Positions 26,616-36,596 of a stretch of 64,000 bases of DNA are shown here, one piece after another. Both the position numbers and the translations under genes were made by a program. The notes beneath the pieces were generated by a model. That model ran no database searches. It was not told the origin of the DNA and saw nothing but the letters and a program-made list of their open reading frames with translations. The first letter of the stretch is position 1, and each line of letters begins with the position of its first letter. Source of the DNA: Streptomyces sp. NBC_01428 (GTDB lineage: Bacteria; Actinomycetota; Actinomycetes; Streptomycetales; Streptomycetaceae); assembly GCF_036231965.1 (NCBI RefSeq), contig NZ_CP109499.1, positions 1,798,001 through 1,862,000 on the forward strand. Direction: 5' to 3'.

Positions 26616-26760
26616 TTCCTCTCCGGCGCCTGCGAGGTGAGCTGTCGGGTGCGGGCTGGAGATGCCCGGCCACGCGGCTGCGCGGCTGTACCCCTAGCCT
26701 GTTCCGGAGACCGGACCAGGCACGGAACCTGTGGGTCCCCCGCTCCTGCCGTGTACGGGT
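26616..26760 (-). ncRNA. ydaO/yuaA-type c-di-AMP riboswitch
   Basis: In the peptidase leader, the minus strand contains GCAGGAGCGGGGGACCCA (26749-26732), then GGCTAGGGG, and near the 3' end CCGACAGCTCACCTCGCAGG running on to GGAGAGGA (to 26617). These are the conserved blocks of the actinobacterial ydaO riboswitch in the right order and spacing, ending seven bases before the ATG. In Streptomyces this element is known upstream of rpf and M23/NlpC peptidase genes and turns them off on binding c-di-AMP. The ends are approximate. Confidence 0.85.
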
Positions 26761-27024
26761 GAGTGTGCGGATTCCGGGCGGCGGCAGGATTGGGCGTCCG
26801 TCCGGATTGAGGCAGAACGTAAGCGAGATGCGAGCACGTCGACAACTGTGTGCGGATTCTGTGCGCTCGCCTTTCTTGATCCATGCGGAATTCACCGTCA
26901 CCCTCCGTGGAATGACGATCTTTCCGCGCTTTCAATTCGCCCGGAAACAAAGGCCGGTCACGAAAGGCCGACGGCAACACATCGTCACGAATATGACGCT
27001 GCTCACGCGACCCGGCGCACGTCG
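26761..27024. other. Promoter region of the riboswitch-peptidase unit
   Basis: About 260 bases of lower GC than the surroundings (runs such as TTTCAATTCGCC and CACGAATATGACG) between the alpha-galactosidase terminator and the riboswitch. It should hold the peptidase promoter; I cannot fix a single -35/-10 pair and see no gene. Confidence 0.4.
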
Positions 27025-27052
27025 CTTCATTCCAGGGCCAGTTGGAATGAAG
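27025..27052 (-). terminator. Hairpin after the alpha-galactosidase gene
   Basis: CTTCATTCCA / TGGAATGAAG, perfect ten-base arms with an eight-base loop, 22 bases after the stop on the minus strand. AT-rich arms and no U-tract make a terminator likely but not certain. Confidence 0.5.
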
Positions 27053-27073
27053 ACGCTATTTCGGACAGAACAG

Positions 27074-29146
27074 TCAGATGCGACGCAGGCGGATAACCGT
27101 CGCATCGAGATCGCCGCTCAGCCCGGTGCTCAGACCGTGATGCAGCAGCACCGCACCGCGGTGCACTTCGCCCGTTTCGACCCGTTCGTAGACACCGGCC
27201 GGGTCGAGCCCGCGCAGCCTGAGCGGGGCCGGCCGCACGCCGTGGTGCTGCGCCTGCAGCCAGGCGAGGACCACGGTCTCGCCTCCGAGCACGTACTGCA
27301 CGGCGCTCAGCCCGCCCTCCGGGGGGCGCAGCCGGTAGAGGTCGCCCTGCTGCACGACCGGCCGGATCTCCTTGTAGAGCTCGACCCAGTCCCGCGCCTC
27401 GGCCAGTTCCTCGTCGCTCCACCGGCTGAGGTCGCCGCCGACCCCGAGGACCCCGGCCATGGAGCTCACGAAGCGGAAGCGCAGCGAGCTGACCCGGCCG
27501 TTGAGCAGCTTGTTCGGGCTGTCCGTGACCCAGGCGGCCATGATCCGGGCCGGGTGGACCTGGCTGAAGCCGTGCTGGATGCCGAGCCGGTCGAGCGGGT
27601 CGGTGTTGTCGGAGGTCCACACCTGGTCGGTACGGGCCATGACACCGAGGTCGATCCGGCCGCCGCCGCCGGAGCACGACTCGAAGGCGACGCCGGGGTG
27701 CGCCGCGCGCAGCCGGTCGAGGAGGGCGTAGAAGGCCTCGACGTGGGCCACCCAGAGCTTTTGCGGATAGCGCTCGCCGGGCCAGCCCGCGTCCGTGAAG
27801 GAGCGGTTGAAGTCCCATTTCACGTAGTCGATCGGCGCGCCGGAGAGCAGGGCGTCGAGCCGCTCCCAGAGGTACTCCTGAACGTCCGGCCGGGCAAGGT
27901 TCAGTATGAGTTGATTGCGGAATTCCGTCCTGGTTCGACCGACTTGGTGCTGCACCCAGTCGGGATGCGCGCGGTAGAGGTCGCTGTCGGGGTTGACCAT
28001 CTCGGGCTCGACCCAGATGCCGAACTGCATGCCGAGGGCGTGCACGTCGTCGGCGAGCGGCTTGAGCCCGGCCGGGAAGCGGTCCGGGTTGGGCGTCCAG
28101 TCCCCGAGCCCCGCGTGGTCGTGGGTGCGGGCCCCGAACCAGCCGTCGTCGACCACGAACAGCTCGACGCCCATGGCGGCCGCGCGGCGCGCCAGGACCC
28201 GCTGCTGCTCCTCCGAGATGTCGAAGGTGGTGGCCTCCCAGGAGTTGAACAGCACCGGCCGGTCCCGCTCCGCGTCCGGGACGACGTACGTCCGCTGGTA
28301 CGCGTGCCAGGCCCGGCTCGCGCCGCCGAACCCGCCGTCGCTCCACAGCCCGGCGAAGACGGGTGTCGTGAAGGTCTCCCCCGGTGCGAGGAGCAGCAGG
28401 CCCGAGTCGTCGTGTCCCGCGCCGCCGGTGATCTGCACGCGCGCGTCGGGCAGTTGGGCGACCGCGATCCGCCAGGAGCCGGACCAGCCGAGCGCGCATC
28501 CGTACACCTCGCCGCTCTCCTCGGTGGCCTCGTCGTCGAGGGCGACCCAGGGCAGGTGCTGGTGTCCGGTGTGGCCGCGGCGGCTGCCGATGACCTTCTC
28601 GCCGTAGGTGAGCGGTGAACGCGCCAGCCGGGACTCGGCGGCCCAGCGGCCGTGCAGGTGGGACAGCCGCCAGCCGTCCCGCTCGGGAAGGGTCCAGGTC
28701 GCGGAGTCCGCGCGCAGCAGTTCCAGGTCCTCGCTTCCGTCGTTGGCGAGCGTGACACGGCGTTCGACGACGTCGCCGCGCAGCCGGTAGTGCAGGGTGA
28801 TGCCGAGCCCCGCGTCGGAGAAGCGCAGCCTCAGCTCGTCCCCCTCGGCCGCGGCGTCCTCGAAGCGCCACTCGGTGCCGCGCCGCTCGTCGGTCCGTAC
28901 GGAGAGCGCGGGGCGGACGAAGCGGGGGCCGCCCTCGACGGGGTACTCCTCGCGGCCGTCGAGCGGGGAGTCGAAGGGCCGGTACGGCGGCGCCGGCCGG
29001 GCGGCGAGGGCCTCGGCGTCGGCGAGCGTGATCCGCGGGCCCCAGTGCAGGTGGAGCAGCTCGTCGCGTTCCGTGAGGTGGAGCGCGTAGCCGCTGCTCG
29101 TTCCGGTGAGGAGCCAGGTCCGGCCGTCCGCGCCGATCTCGATCAT
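27074..29146 (-). CDS. Alpha-galactosidase (GH36)
   Basis: A 690-residue GH36 enzyme hydrolysing terminal alpha-1,6-galactose from raffinose-type sugars or galactomannan. It has an N-terminal beta-sandwich (1-310), then the catalytic barrel beginning at RPVLFNSWEATTFDI and LFVVDDGWFGAR. The nucleophile is the Asp of YVKWDFNRS near residue 450 and the acid/base Asp is in TSDNTDPLDR near 512. FGIWVEPEMVNPDSDLY and CSGGGGRIDLG are also canonical. No signal peptide, so it is cytoplasmic. The real start is the ATG at 29146, three bases after a GGGGGATTG box; the TTG before it is not needed. It is monocistronic, with no sugar transporter beside it. Confidence 0.95.
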   Translation of the reverse strand: MIEIGADGRTWLLTGTSSGYALHLTERDELLHLHWGPRITLADAEALAARPAPPYRPFDSPLDGREEYPVEGGPRFVRPALSVRTDERRGTEWRFEDAAAEGDELRLRFSDAGLGITLHYRLRGDVVERRVTLANDGSEDLELLRADSATWTLPERDGWRLSHLHGRWAAESRLARSPLTYGEKVIGSRRGHTGHQHLPWVALDDEATEESGEVYGCALGWSGSWRIAVAQLPDARVQITGGAGHDDSGLLLLAPGETFTTPVFAGLWSDGGFGGASRAWHAYQRTYVVPDAERDRPVLFNSWEATTFDISEEQQRVLARRAAAMGVELFVVDDGWFGARTHDHAGLGDWTPNPDRFPAGLKPLADDVHALGMQFGIWVEPEMVNPDSDLYRAHPDWVQHQVGRTRTEFRNQLILNLARPDVQEYLWERLDALLSGAPIDYVKWDFNRSFTDAGWPGERYPQKLWVAHVEAFYALLDRLRAAHPGVAFESCSGGGGRIDLGVMARTDQVWTSDNTDPLDRLGIQHGFSQVHPARIMAAWVTDSPNKLLNGRVSSLRFRFVSSMAGVLGVGGDLSRWSDEELAEARDWVELYKEIRPVVQQGDLYRLRPPEGGLSAVQYVLGGETVVLAWLQAQHHGVRPAPLRLRGLDPAGVYERVETGEVHRGAVLLHHGLSTGLSGDLDATVIRLRRI

Positions 29147-29344
29147 CAATCCCCCACAGATACGAACACGTGCGATCAGGGATCAACATCATCGGGGCAG
29201 TCACGGTCGCGAGGCAACGCCTGTGGACAACTCATTGCCTCAGGAACCCATGTCGTATCGTCGAATGCGCGACCGATGACAGCAGCTGACGGGCGCCGGC
29301 CGGGCCCTGTCCGGCGCGCCCGCGGCCGAAGATGAGGAGCCCCC

Positions 29345-30142
29345 GTGACGCAGCAGGTCCCGTCGGCCGAGCCCGAGCTCGGCGGAGTTCGCAACTTCCG
29401 CGACGTGGGCGGCCTGCCCACCACGGACGGCCGGCGCGTGCGCCCGGGACAGCTGTTCCGCAGCGGCCACCTCGCGCACGCCACCGAGGAGGACGCCGCG
29501 TTCCTCTCCTCCCTGGGCCTGCACACGATCTTCGACTTCCGCAACGCGGCGGACCAGAAGCTGGAGGGCCCGGACGTCGAGCTGCCGGGCGTACGGAACG
29601 TGAACCTGCCGCTGTCCGACCCGGCGGACGGCAGCGAGTTCTGGAAGATGGTCCGTGACGGCGACCTGGACCAGCTGCGTGCCCTTCTCGGCGACGGCAA
29701 GGCGGCGGACCGCATGATCGGCTCGTACCGCGCGATCATCACGGAGCGCACGGCGGAGCACTCCCGGGTGCTGCGCTCGATGGCGGAGGACGGCGTGCCC
29801 GCGCTGATGCACTGCGCGGCGGGCAAGGACCGGGCGGGACTGTCCATCGCCGTCACCCTGCTCGCGCTCGGCGTCGAGCGGGACGCGATCGTCGCCGACT
29901 ACCTGGAGTCGAACGCCACGCACCGGCGCTACAAGGTGCGCCGCACCAGCTCCGCCGCCTCCGCCTACTCCCCCGAGGTCATGGAGCTGCTCAGCCCGCT
30001 CTTCGACGCCCGCGCGGAGTACCTGACGGCGGCGTTCGAGACGATCGAGGAGACCTGGGGCGGGGTCGACGCCTATCTGGAGAAGGGGCTGGGGCTGACC
30101 CCGGAGCTGCGCGACCGCCTGCGCGAGCGCCTGCTGGACTGA
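29345..30142 (+). CDS. Protein tyrosine/serine phosphatase (MptpB-like)
   Basis: A 265-residue dual-specificity phosphatase. The catalytic P-loop HCAAGKDRAG (CX5R) is at about residues 157-166. The N-terminal GGVRNFRDVGGLPTTDG and GQLFRSGHL blocks and the C-terminal lid region (YLESNATHRRYKV) match the family of M. tuberculosis PtpB, which removes phosphate from Tyr/Ser/Thr and phosphoinositides. KD after the P-loop glycine is the phosphoinositide-phosphatase-like variant. The start is GTG after a GAGGAG box. It is divergent from the alpha-galactosidase gene and convergent with the end of the hopanoid cluster. No signal peptide; cellular target unknown. Confidence 0.92.
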   Translation: MTQQVPSAEPELGGVRNFRDVGGLPTTDGRRVRPGQLFRSGHLAHATEEDAAFLSSLGLHTIFDFRNAADQKLEGPDVELPGVRNVNLPLSDPADGSEFWKMVRDGDLDQLRALLGDGKAADRMIGSYRAIITERTAEHSRVLRSMAEDGVPALMHCAAGKDRAGLSIAVTLLALGVERDAIVADYLESNATHRRYKVRRTSSAASAYSPEVMELLSPLFDARAEYLTAAFETIEETWGGVDAYLEKGLGLTPELRDRLRERLLD

Positions 30143-30147
30143 GCCGC

Positions 30148-30167
30148 GCGCCCGCGCCGCCGGGCGC
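30148..30167. terminator. Possible bidirectional terminator
   Basis: GCGCCCG / CGGGCGC, seven perfect base pairs with a six-base loop, between the convergent phosphatase and small membrane-protein genes. Confidence 0.5.
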
Positions 30168-30170
30168 CGA

Positions 30171-30320
30171 CTACTGGTTCTGCGCGCCCAGCGTGAAGAG
30201 CAGGTAGACGAAGGCCGCGAAGAGATGGCCGACGGCCACGTAGATGATCAGCCGGACCCACAGGGCACGCGGGAACTTCTCCTCCATGGACGGCTTGCGC
30301 GGTTCGGTGGGCTCGGTCAT
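30171..30320 (-). CDS. 49-residue single-span membrane protein of the hopanoid cluster (DUF6126-like)
   Basis: A 49-residue protein: charged N-terminus (TEPTEPRKPSMEEKFPRALW), then one membrane span (VRLIIYVAVGHLFAAFVYLL) and a short tail. Its ATG overlaps the stop of the XRE-cupin gene in ATGA, so it is co-translated as the last gene of the hopanoid unit. It resembles the small hydrophobic proteins (which I recall as DUF6126) found at this position in Streptomyces. Function unknown; from context it may be a membrane partner of the regulator or of hopanoid insertion. Confidence 0.75.
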   Translation of the reverse strand: MTEPTEPRKPSMEEKFPRALWVRLIIYVAVGHLFAAFVYLLFTLGAQNQ

Positions 30321-30967
30321 GACGTCTCTCCCGGGGTCGGGTGGCCCGTCGCCGGGCCGAGGCACAGCGCGGCGGTCGGGCTCTGCAGCAGGGTGTGGAC
30401 GAAGAGGAGTTCGGCTCCGGCGCGCTCGGCGGCGGCGATGCGGTGCGGGGTCAGCGAGTCGAAGTGCGCACTGTCCCCGGGTTCGAGTACGTGGGCGGTG
30501 TCCCCGAGACGCAGCCGGAGCCGCCCTTCCAGGACGTACAGCCACTCCTCGCCGGGGTGGACCCGCACGATGTCGCCCTGCGAGCCGTGGGGGACGTGCA
30601 CGCGCAGCGCCTGCATACCGCGTCCGGAGGAGCCGGCCTGCCGGTAGATCCAGCCGCCGGCGGGGGTGGGCTCCATGTCGGCGGCGCGCACGACGGCGTC
30701 GCGGTCGGCGACCGTCTCGCCGAGCAGCTCGGAGACCGTCGTACCGTAGACACGGGCCACGGCGAGCAGCATCGGCAGCGAGGGCTGGCGCTGACCGGTC
30801 TCCAGCCGGGAAAGATGCGCCGGGGAGAGTCCGGCGGCACGGGCGGCGGCCTCGAGCGTGAGGGAGGCGCGGCGGCGCAGTGCGCGGAGCTGGGGCGCCA
30901 CGGCGGGCAGCTCGGCGGACGCTTCGTCGGACGGTTCGTCGGCCGTCCCCAGATCGGCAGGGCTCAT
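30317..30967 (-). CDS. XRE-cupin regulator of the hopanoid cluster
   Basis: A 216-residue regulator. The XRE helix-turn-helix is at residues 25-85 (LRALRRRASLTLEAAARAAG, then LSPAHLSRLETGQRQPSLPM). A cupin follows (residues 120-200: ALRVHVPHGSQGDIVRVHPG, WLYVLEGRLRLRLGD, LEPGDSAHFDSLTPHRI) with a metal-type His/Glu set. It is located directly after hpnO on the same strand, with a paired palindromic operator in front (30988-31022), which implies autoregulation and perhaps control of hopanoid genes. ATG start (MSPADLGTADEP). The ligand sensed by the cupin is unknown. Confidence 0.88.
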   Translation of the reverse strand: MSPADLGTADEPSDEASAELPAVAPQLRALRRRASLTLEAAARAAGLSPAHLSRLETGQRQPSLPMLLAVARVYGTTVSELLGETVADRDAVVRAADMEPTPAGGWIYRQAGSSGRGMQALRVHVPHGSQGDIVRVHPGEEWLYVLEGRLRLRLGDTAHVLEPGDSAHFDSLTPHRIAAAERAGAELLFVHTLLQSPTAALCLGPATGHPTPGETS

Positions 30968-30987
30968 GGGTCCATTGAGCCCGAGGA

Positions 30988-31022
30988 TTGCCTCTGGGGC
31001 AATTTTCTTGCCCCAGAGGCAA
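30988..31022. promoter_or_regulatory. Paired palindromic operator before the XRE-cupin gene
   Basis: TTGCCTCTGGGGCAA (30988-31002) and TTGCCCCAGAGGCAA (31008-31022) are perfect reverse complements of each other, and each is itself a TTGCC-N5-GGCAA palindrome. Their centres are 20 bases apart, about two helical turns, on the same DNA face. It lies between the hpnO stop and the XRE start. It could also fold as a terminator, but a symmetric pair of dyads argues for an operator. Confidence 0.65.
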
Positions 31023-31028
31023 AAAGGC

Positions 31029-32429
31029 TCAGCGGTTCGCGACCGCCTGTTTCACCAGGGTCTTCCCGAAGTCCCACATCAGCCCGCCGCCGCTGTGCGC
31101 ATCGTCCATCACCGCGGTGAAGGCCTCCACGAACCGGTCGACGTCCGCCTCGTCGACGACGAGTGGCGGGATCAGCTTGATCACCTCGAGGTGGTCGCCG
31201 GAGACCTGGGTGAGGATGCGGTGCCGCTGGAGCAGCGGGACGACCACCATCTGCGCGAACAGGCCCTTGCGCGCGGCCTGGAGCATGGTCCAGCGGCTGC
31301 GCAGCTTGATCGACTTGGGGCGCCCGAACTCGATGCCGATCATCAGGCCACGGCCGCGTACGTCGCTGAGCAGCTCGTAGCGTTCGATCAGCGCGGTCAG
31401 CCGGGACATGAGCTGCTCGCCAGTGGCCCGGGCGTTGGCGACGATCTGCTCGTTCTCCATGACGGAGAGCACCGCGAGCCCCGCCGCCATGGCCTGCGCG
31501 TTGGAGCCGAAACTCGCCGAGTGGACGAGGACCCGGTCCATCGAGGAGTAGACCTTCTTGAAGATCCAGTCCTTGCCGAGGGTCGCGCCGACCGGCACGT
31601 AGCCGCCCGAGAGCGCCTTGGCCACGCACACCAGATCCGGTTCGACGCCCTCCTCGTGCTGGTAGGCGTAGAAGTCCCCGGTCCGTCCGAGGCCCGTCTG
31701 CACCTCGTCGGCGATGAGCAGCGCCTTGTGCCGGTGCAGCAGCTCCTGGGCGGCGCGCAGATAGCCGGGCGGCGCCTCGTGGACGCCCTTGCCCTGGATC
31801 GGCTCCACGATCAGCGCGGCGACGTCGCCCCTCTTCAACTCCCGTGCCAGGGCGTCGAGATCACCCATCGGAATGGCGGTGTCGGGCAGCAGCGGAGCGA
31901 AGCCGTCGCGGAAGCCGTCCTCGCCGTTCACGGACAGGGAGCCGGTGGTCAGACCGTGGAAGGCGTGGGAGCAGTACAGGATCCGGGGCCTGCCGGTGGC
32001 GAACCGGGCGAACTTCAGCGCGGTCTCGACCGCCTCGGTGCCGCTGTTGCCGAAGAACACCCGGTCCAGGTGCGGACTGTGGGCGAGCAGGCGTTCCGCC
32101 AGCAGGCCCGGCAGCGGCTGGCAGTCGAAGCGGGTGAGGTCGGCGAGCGAGGCGTCGAGGACGTCGTGCAGCGCCTGCCGGACGACGGGGTGGTGACGGC
32201 CGAGGCCCATGACGCCGAACCCGGCGAGCATGTCCAGGTAGTCGTTGCCGTCCGCGTCCCAGAAGTGGGCCCCCTCGGCCCGCTCGTAGACCTTGTCGAA
32301 GCCGATGGTGTGCAGCATGCGCGGGAGTTGGTGGTTCAGGTACTTCGTGTGCAGCTCGTAGCGCTCGGCTCCGCGCTCGGCGAGGAGCGCGCCGAGGTCG
32401 AACTCCCCCTTCTCCGCTGGGTCGGTCAT
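31029..32429 (-). CDS. hpnO: Class III aminotransferase, aminobacteriohopanetriol-forming (HpnO type)
   Basis: A 466-residue PLP class III (ornithine/acetylornithine-like) aminotransferase. [34 protein letters not shown] and the PLP lysine in [15 protein letters not shown] near residue 268 are all present. In hopanoid clusters this enzyme converts the side-chain aldehyde derived from ribosylhopane into aminobacteriohopanetriol, the form Streptomyces makes. The ATG overlaps the dxs stop in ATGA. The C-terminus ([20 protein letters not shown]) is longer than that of acetylornithine transaminase, as in HpnO. Assignment rests on family plus context. Confidence 0.85.
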   Translation of the reverse strand: MTDPAEKGEFDLGALLAERGAERYELHTKYLNHQLPRMLHTIGFDKVYERAEGAHFWDADGNDYLDMLAGFGVMGLGRHHPVVRQALHDVLDASLADLTRFDCQPLPGLLAERLLAHSPHLDRVFFGNSGTEAVETALKFARFATGRPRILYCSHAFHGLTTGSLSVNGEDGFRDGFAPLLPDTAIPMGDLDALARELKRGDVAALIVEPIQGKGVHEAPPGYLRAAQELLHRHKALLIADEVQTGLGRTGDFYAYQHEEGVEPDLVCVAKALSGGYVPVGATLGKDWIFKKVYSSMDRVLVHSASFGSNAQAMAAGLAVLSVMENEQIVANARATGEQLMSRLTALIERYELLSDVRGRGLMIGIEFGRPKSIKLRSRWTMLQAARKGLFAQMVVVPLLQRHRILTQVSGDHLEVIKLIPPLVVDEADVDRFVEAFTAVMDDAHSGGGLMWDFGKTLVKQAVANR

Positions 32430-34378
32430 TCCTTCTTCTCCTTGGACGACTCGTTCCGGGCCGGCGCGTCGGCGGCCTTCGACATCTCGTACGCGGCCCG
32501 GGCCCGCTCGTCCCTGACGGCCAGACCGGCGCTGATCCGCCCGGCGATCTCCACCGGGGTGAGCCCGATGTCGGCCAGCACCTCGGACCGCTTGGCGTGC
32601 GCGAGGAACTGGTCCGGAATGCCGAACCGCCGCACGGGAACGTCGACTTCGGCGTCTCCGAGGGCCAGCGCGACGGCCGCGCCGACGCCGGACGCCCTGC
32701 TGTTGTCCTCGACGACGGCGACCAGACCGTGCTCGGCGGCGAGCCCGGGGAGCGCCGGGTCGACGGGTTTGACCCAGCGCGGGTCGACGACGGTGCAGCC
32801 GATGCCGCGGGCGTCGAGCAGCTCCGCGGTCTGCAGGCAGACCGGCGCCATCACCCCCACGGCGACGAGCAGCACATCGGGTCGTTCGCTGCGGTGCAGC
32901 ACGTCGAGGCCGCCCACGTGGTCCACGGCGGGGACGGCCGGTCCGACCGACTCCTTCGGAAAGCGGACCAGGGTGGGCGCGTCGTCGACGGCGACCGCCT
33001 CCCGCAGCTGGGCCCGCAGTTGGTCGGCGTCGCGCGGCGCGGCGATCCGCAGGCCGGGCACGACCTGGAGGATCGACATGTCCCACATGCCGTTGTGCGA
33101 GGCGCCGTCGACGCCGGTGACACCGGCCCGGTCGAGGACGAAGGTCACCCCGCAGCGGTGCAGGGCGACGTCCATGAGGAGCTGGTCGAACGCCCGGTTG
33201 AGGAAGGTCGCGTACACGGCGACGACCGGGTGGAGGCCGCCGGTCGCGAGGCCGGCCGCGGAGACGGTGGCGTGCTGCTCGGCGATGCCGACGTCCCAGA
33301 CCCGGTCGGGGAACCTCTCGGCGAACTTGCCGAGCCCGACGGGATGCAGCATGGCCGCGGTGATCGCCACCACGTCCGCGCGCTCCTCGCCGATCCTCGC
33401 GATCTCCTCGCCGAACACCGAGGTCCAGGAGGGGCCGTTGGACGGTGCGAGGGGCTCGCAGGTGAGCGGGTCCATCACCCCGACGGTGTGGAAGTGGTCC
33501 TCCTCGTGGGCGAGCGCCGGCTCGTAGCCGCGGCCCTTCTCCGTCAGGCAGTGGATCAGGACGGGCCCGTGGAAGCGCTTCGCCCGGCGCAGCGCGGACT
33601 CCACGGCGCCGAGGTCGTGGCCGTCGATCGGGCCGACGTACTTGAGCCCGAGGTCCTCGAACATGCCCTGCGGCGCGAAGGCGTCCTTGAAGCCCTTCTT
33701 CGCGCCGTGCAGCGACTCGTAGACGGTGTTGCCGATCAGGGGCGTGCGCAGCAGCACCTTCTTGCCCCAGGCGAGGACCTGCTCGTAGCTGTCGGTCGTC
33801 CGCAGGGTCGCGAGGTGGTTCGCGAGACCGCCGATGGTCGGAGCGTACGAGCGTTCGTTGTCGTTGACGACGATGATCAGCGGCCGGTCCTTGGCGGCGG
33901 CGATGTTGTTCAGCGCCTCCCAGGCCATGCCGCCGGTCAGGGCGCCGTCGCCGATCACGGCGACGACGTGCCCCTTCTCCCCCTGTACCTGGCGTGCCTT
34001 GGCGAGCCCGTCGGCCCAGCCGAGCGCCGTGGAGGCGTGGCTGTTCTCGATGACGTCGTGCTCGGACTCCTCGCGCGAGGGGTAGCCGGAGAGGCCGCCC
34101 TTGCCGCGCAGTTTCGAGAAGTCCTGACGGCCGGTCAGCAGCTTGTGCACATAGCTCTGGTGACCGGTGTCCCACAGGATGCGGTCGACGGGCGACTCGA
34201 AGACCCGGTGGAGGGCGATGGACAGCTCCACCACTCCCAGGTTGGGTCCGAGGTGTCCGCCGGTCCTGGCGACCGCGTGCACCAGGAACTCCCTGATCTC
34301 CTCGGCCAGTTCACCGAGTTCCGTCTCGGACAGCGCCTTCAGGTCGCGTGGTCCCCGGATGTTCTCCAGCATCGTCAC
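32426..34378 (-). CDS. dxs: 1-deoxy-D-xylulose-5-phosphate synthase (hopanoid-linked copy)
   Basis: A 650-residue thiamine-diphosphate enzyme joining pyruvate and glyceraldehyde 3-phosphate, the first and flux-controlling step of the MEP pathway. [15 protein letters not shown] and [20 protein letters not shown] sit in the N-terminal domain, the cofactor motif [16 protein letters not shown] near 141, and [10 protein letters not shown] in the pyrimidine domain. The start is taken at GTG 34378; the ATG at 34372 is nearly equivalent. The C-terminal tail is Lys/Glu-rich. Streptomyces species usually carry a second dxs elsewhere, so this one probably feeds hopanoid synthesis. It is coupled to hpnO by a four-base overlap. 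Confidence 0.96.
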   Translation of the reverse strand: MTMLENIRGPRDLKALSETELGELAEEIREFLVHAVARTGGHLGPNLGVVELSIALHRVFESPVDRILWDTGHQSYVHKLLTGRQDFSKLRGKGGLSGYPSREESEHDVIENSHASTALGWADGLAKARQVQGEKGHVVAVIGDGALTGGMAWEALNNIAAAKDRPLIIVVNDNERSYAPTIGGLANHLATLRTTDSYEQVLAWGKKVLLRTPLIGNTVYESLHGAKKGFKDAFAPQGMFEDLGLKYVGPIDGHDLGAVESALRRAKRFHGPVLIHCLTEKGRGYEPALAHEEDHFHTVGVMDPLTCEPLAPSNGPSWTSVFGEEIARIGEERADVVAITAAMLHPVGLGKFAERFPDRVWDVGIAEQHATVSAAGLATGGLHPVVAVYATFLNRAFDQLLMDVALHRCGVTFVLDRAGVTGVDGASHNGMWDMSILQVVPGLRIAAPRDADQLRAQLREAVAVDDAPTLVRFPKESVGPAVPAVDHVGGLDVLHRSERPDVLLVAVGVMAPVCLQTAELLDARGIGCTVVDPRWVKPVDPALPGLAAEHGLVAVVEDNSRASGVGAAVALALGDAEVDVPVRRFGIPDQFLAHAKRSEVLADIGLTPVEIAGRISAGLAVRDERARAAYEMSKAADAPARNESSKEKKE

Positions 34379-34406
34379 GTCGGGCCCCCTCTCGGTCCGT
34401 GCTCGA

Positions 34407-35564
<1,158 letters not shown>

Positions 35565-35568
35565 GGCC

Positions 35569-36591
35569 TCACACGCGGCTTTCCGAGAAGGTCTCGCGGG
35601 AGGCGCGGATGGACTCCTTCAGGGAGCCCAGCGTGGCGAGGACGGCGGTCGGCTCGTAGCCGCAGTGCGCCATGCAGTTGGCACACCGGTCGTCCTTGCC
35701 GCGGCCGTAGGAGTCCCAGTCGGTCTCCTCCAGGAGCTGCCGGTACGTCTGCACGTACCCGTCGCTCATCAGATAGCACGGCTTCTGCCAGCCGAAGAGC
35801 GAGTAGCTCGGGATCGCCCAGGCCGTGCACGGGAAGTCGACCTTGCCCTCCAGGAAGTCCAGGAAGAGCGGGCTGTGATTGAGGCGCCAGCGGCGCCGGT
35901 TGCCGCCCGCGAAGGCCTTCTTGAACAGTTCCCGGGTCTGCTGGACGCCGAGGAAGTGCTCCTGGTCGGGAGCCTTCTCGTAGGCGTAGGCGGGCGACAG
36001 CATCATCTCGTCGACCTTCAGGTCGTCGTTGAGGAAGTTGAGGACCTCGATGATGGTCTGCGGGGTGTCGGTGTTGAAGAACGTCGAGTTGGTGGTGACG
36101 CGGAAGCCGCGGCGCTTGGCCTCCTTGATGGCCTCGACCGCCTCGTCGAAGACGCCTTCCTTGGCGACGGACTCGTCGTGCCGCTCACGCAGCCCGTCGA
36201 TGTGCACGGCCCAGGCGAAGTACGGCGAGGGCTTGAACTTGTCCATCTTCTTGCGCAGCAGCATGGCGTTGGTGCACAGGAAGACGAACTTCTTCTTGGC
36301 CACCAACTGCCGCACGATCTCGTCGATCTGAGGGTGCATCAGCGGCTCGCCGCCGGCGATGGACACCATCGGCGCGCCGGACTCCAGCACCGCGCCCACG
36401 GCCTGCGCCACGGGCATGCGCTGCTTGAGCACACCCGCCGGGTGCTGGATCTTCCCGCAGCCCTCGCACGCGAGGTTGCACGCGAAGAGGGGTTCCAACT
36501 CGACGATCAGCGCGAACTTGTCCCGCTTCTTGAGCTTCTGTTCAAACAGGTATGCAGCGACCTTCATGGACTGCCGGAGCGGCATGGCCAT
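35569..36591 (-). CDS. hpnH: Adenosyl-hopene transferase HpnH (radical SAM)
   Basis: A 340-residue radical SAM enzyme that joins the 5'-deoxyadenosyl radical to diploptene, making adenosylhopane, the first side-chain step. The cluster motif CNLACEGC (CX3CX2C) is near residues 40-48, with [17 protein letters not shown] after it and a C-terminal Cys-rich [15 protein letters not shown]. The start is ATG ([11 protein letters not shown]) with a GGAGGTGAG box; a longer frame upstream covers the ribosome site only. It follows hpnG by five bases. HpnH is diagnostic for C35 hopanoids. Confidence 0.96.
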   Translation of the reverse strand: MAMPLRQSMKVAAYLFEQKLKKRDKFALIVELEPLFACNLACEGCGKIQHPAGVLKQRMPVAQAVGAVLESGAPMVSIAGGEPLMHPQIDEIVRQLVAKKKFVFLCTNAMLLRKKMDKFKPSPYFAWAVHIDGLRERHDESVAKEGVFDEAVEAIKEAKRRGFRVTTNSTFFNTDTPQTIIEVLNFLNDDLKVDEMMLSPAYAYEKAPDQEHFLGVQQTRELFKKAFAGGNRRRWRLNHSPLFLDFLEGKVDFPCTAWAIPSYSLFGWQKPCYLMSDGYVQTYRQLLEETDWDSYGRGKDDRCANCMAHCGYEPTAVLATLGSLKESIRASRETFSESRV

Positions 36592-36596
36592 CTGGC

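Noticed and set aside
26731..26760. An attenuator instead of a riboswitch before the M23 gene
   Set aside because: The conserved ydaO blocks occur in order and there is no leader peptide or alternative terminator pair.
30988..31022. Reading this repeat only as the terminator of hpnO
   Set aside because: Possible, but each arm is itself palindromic and centres are 20 bases apart, which a simple terminator does not need; reported as an operator with this caveat.
31029..34175. A single frame of 1048 codons that would join a protein to the aminotransferase
   Set aside because: The first 580 codons are an out-of-frame reading of dxs; only the part from 32429 onward is the real aminotransferase, with its own ATG overlapping the dxs stop.
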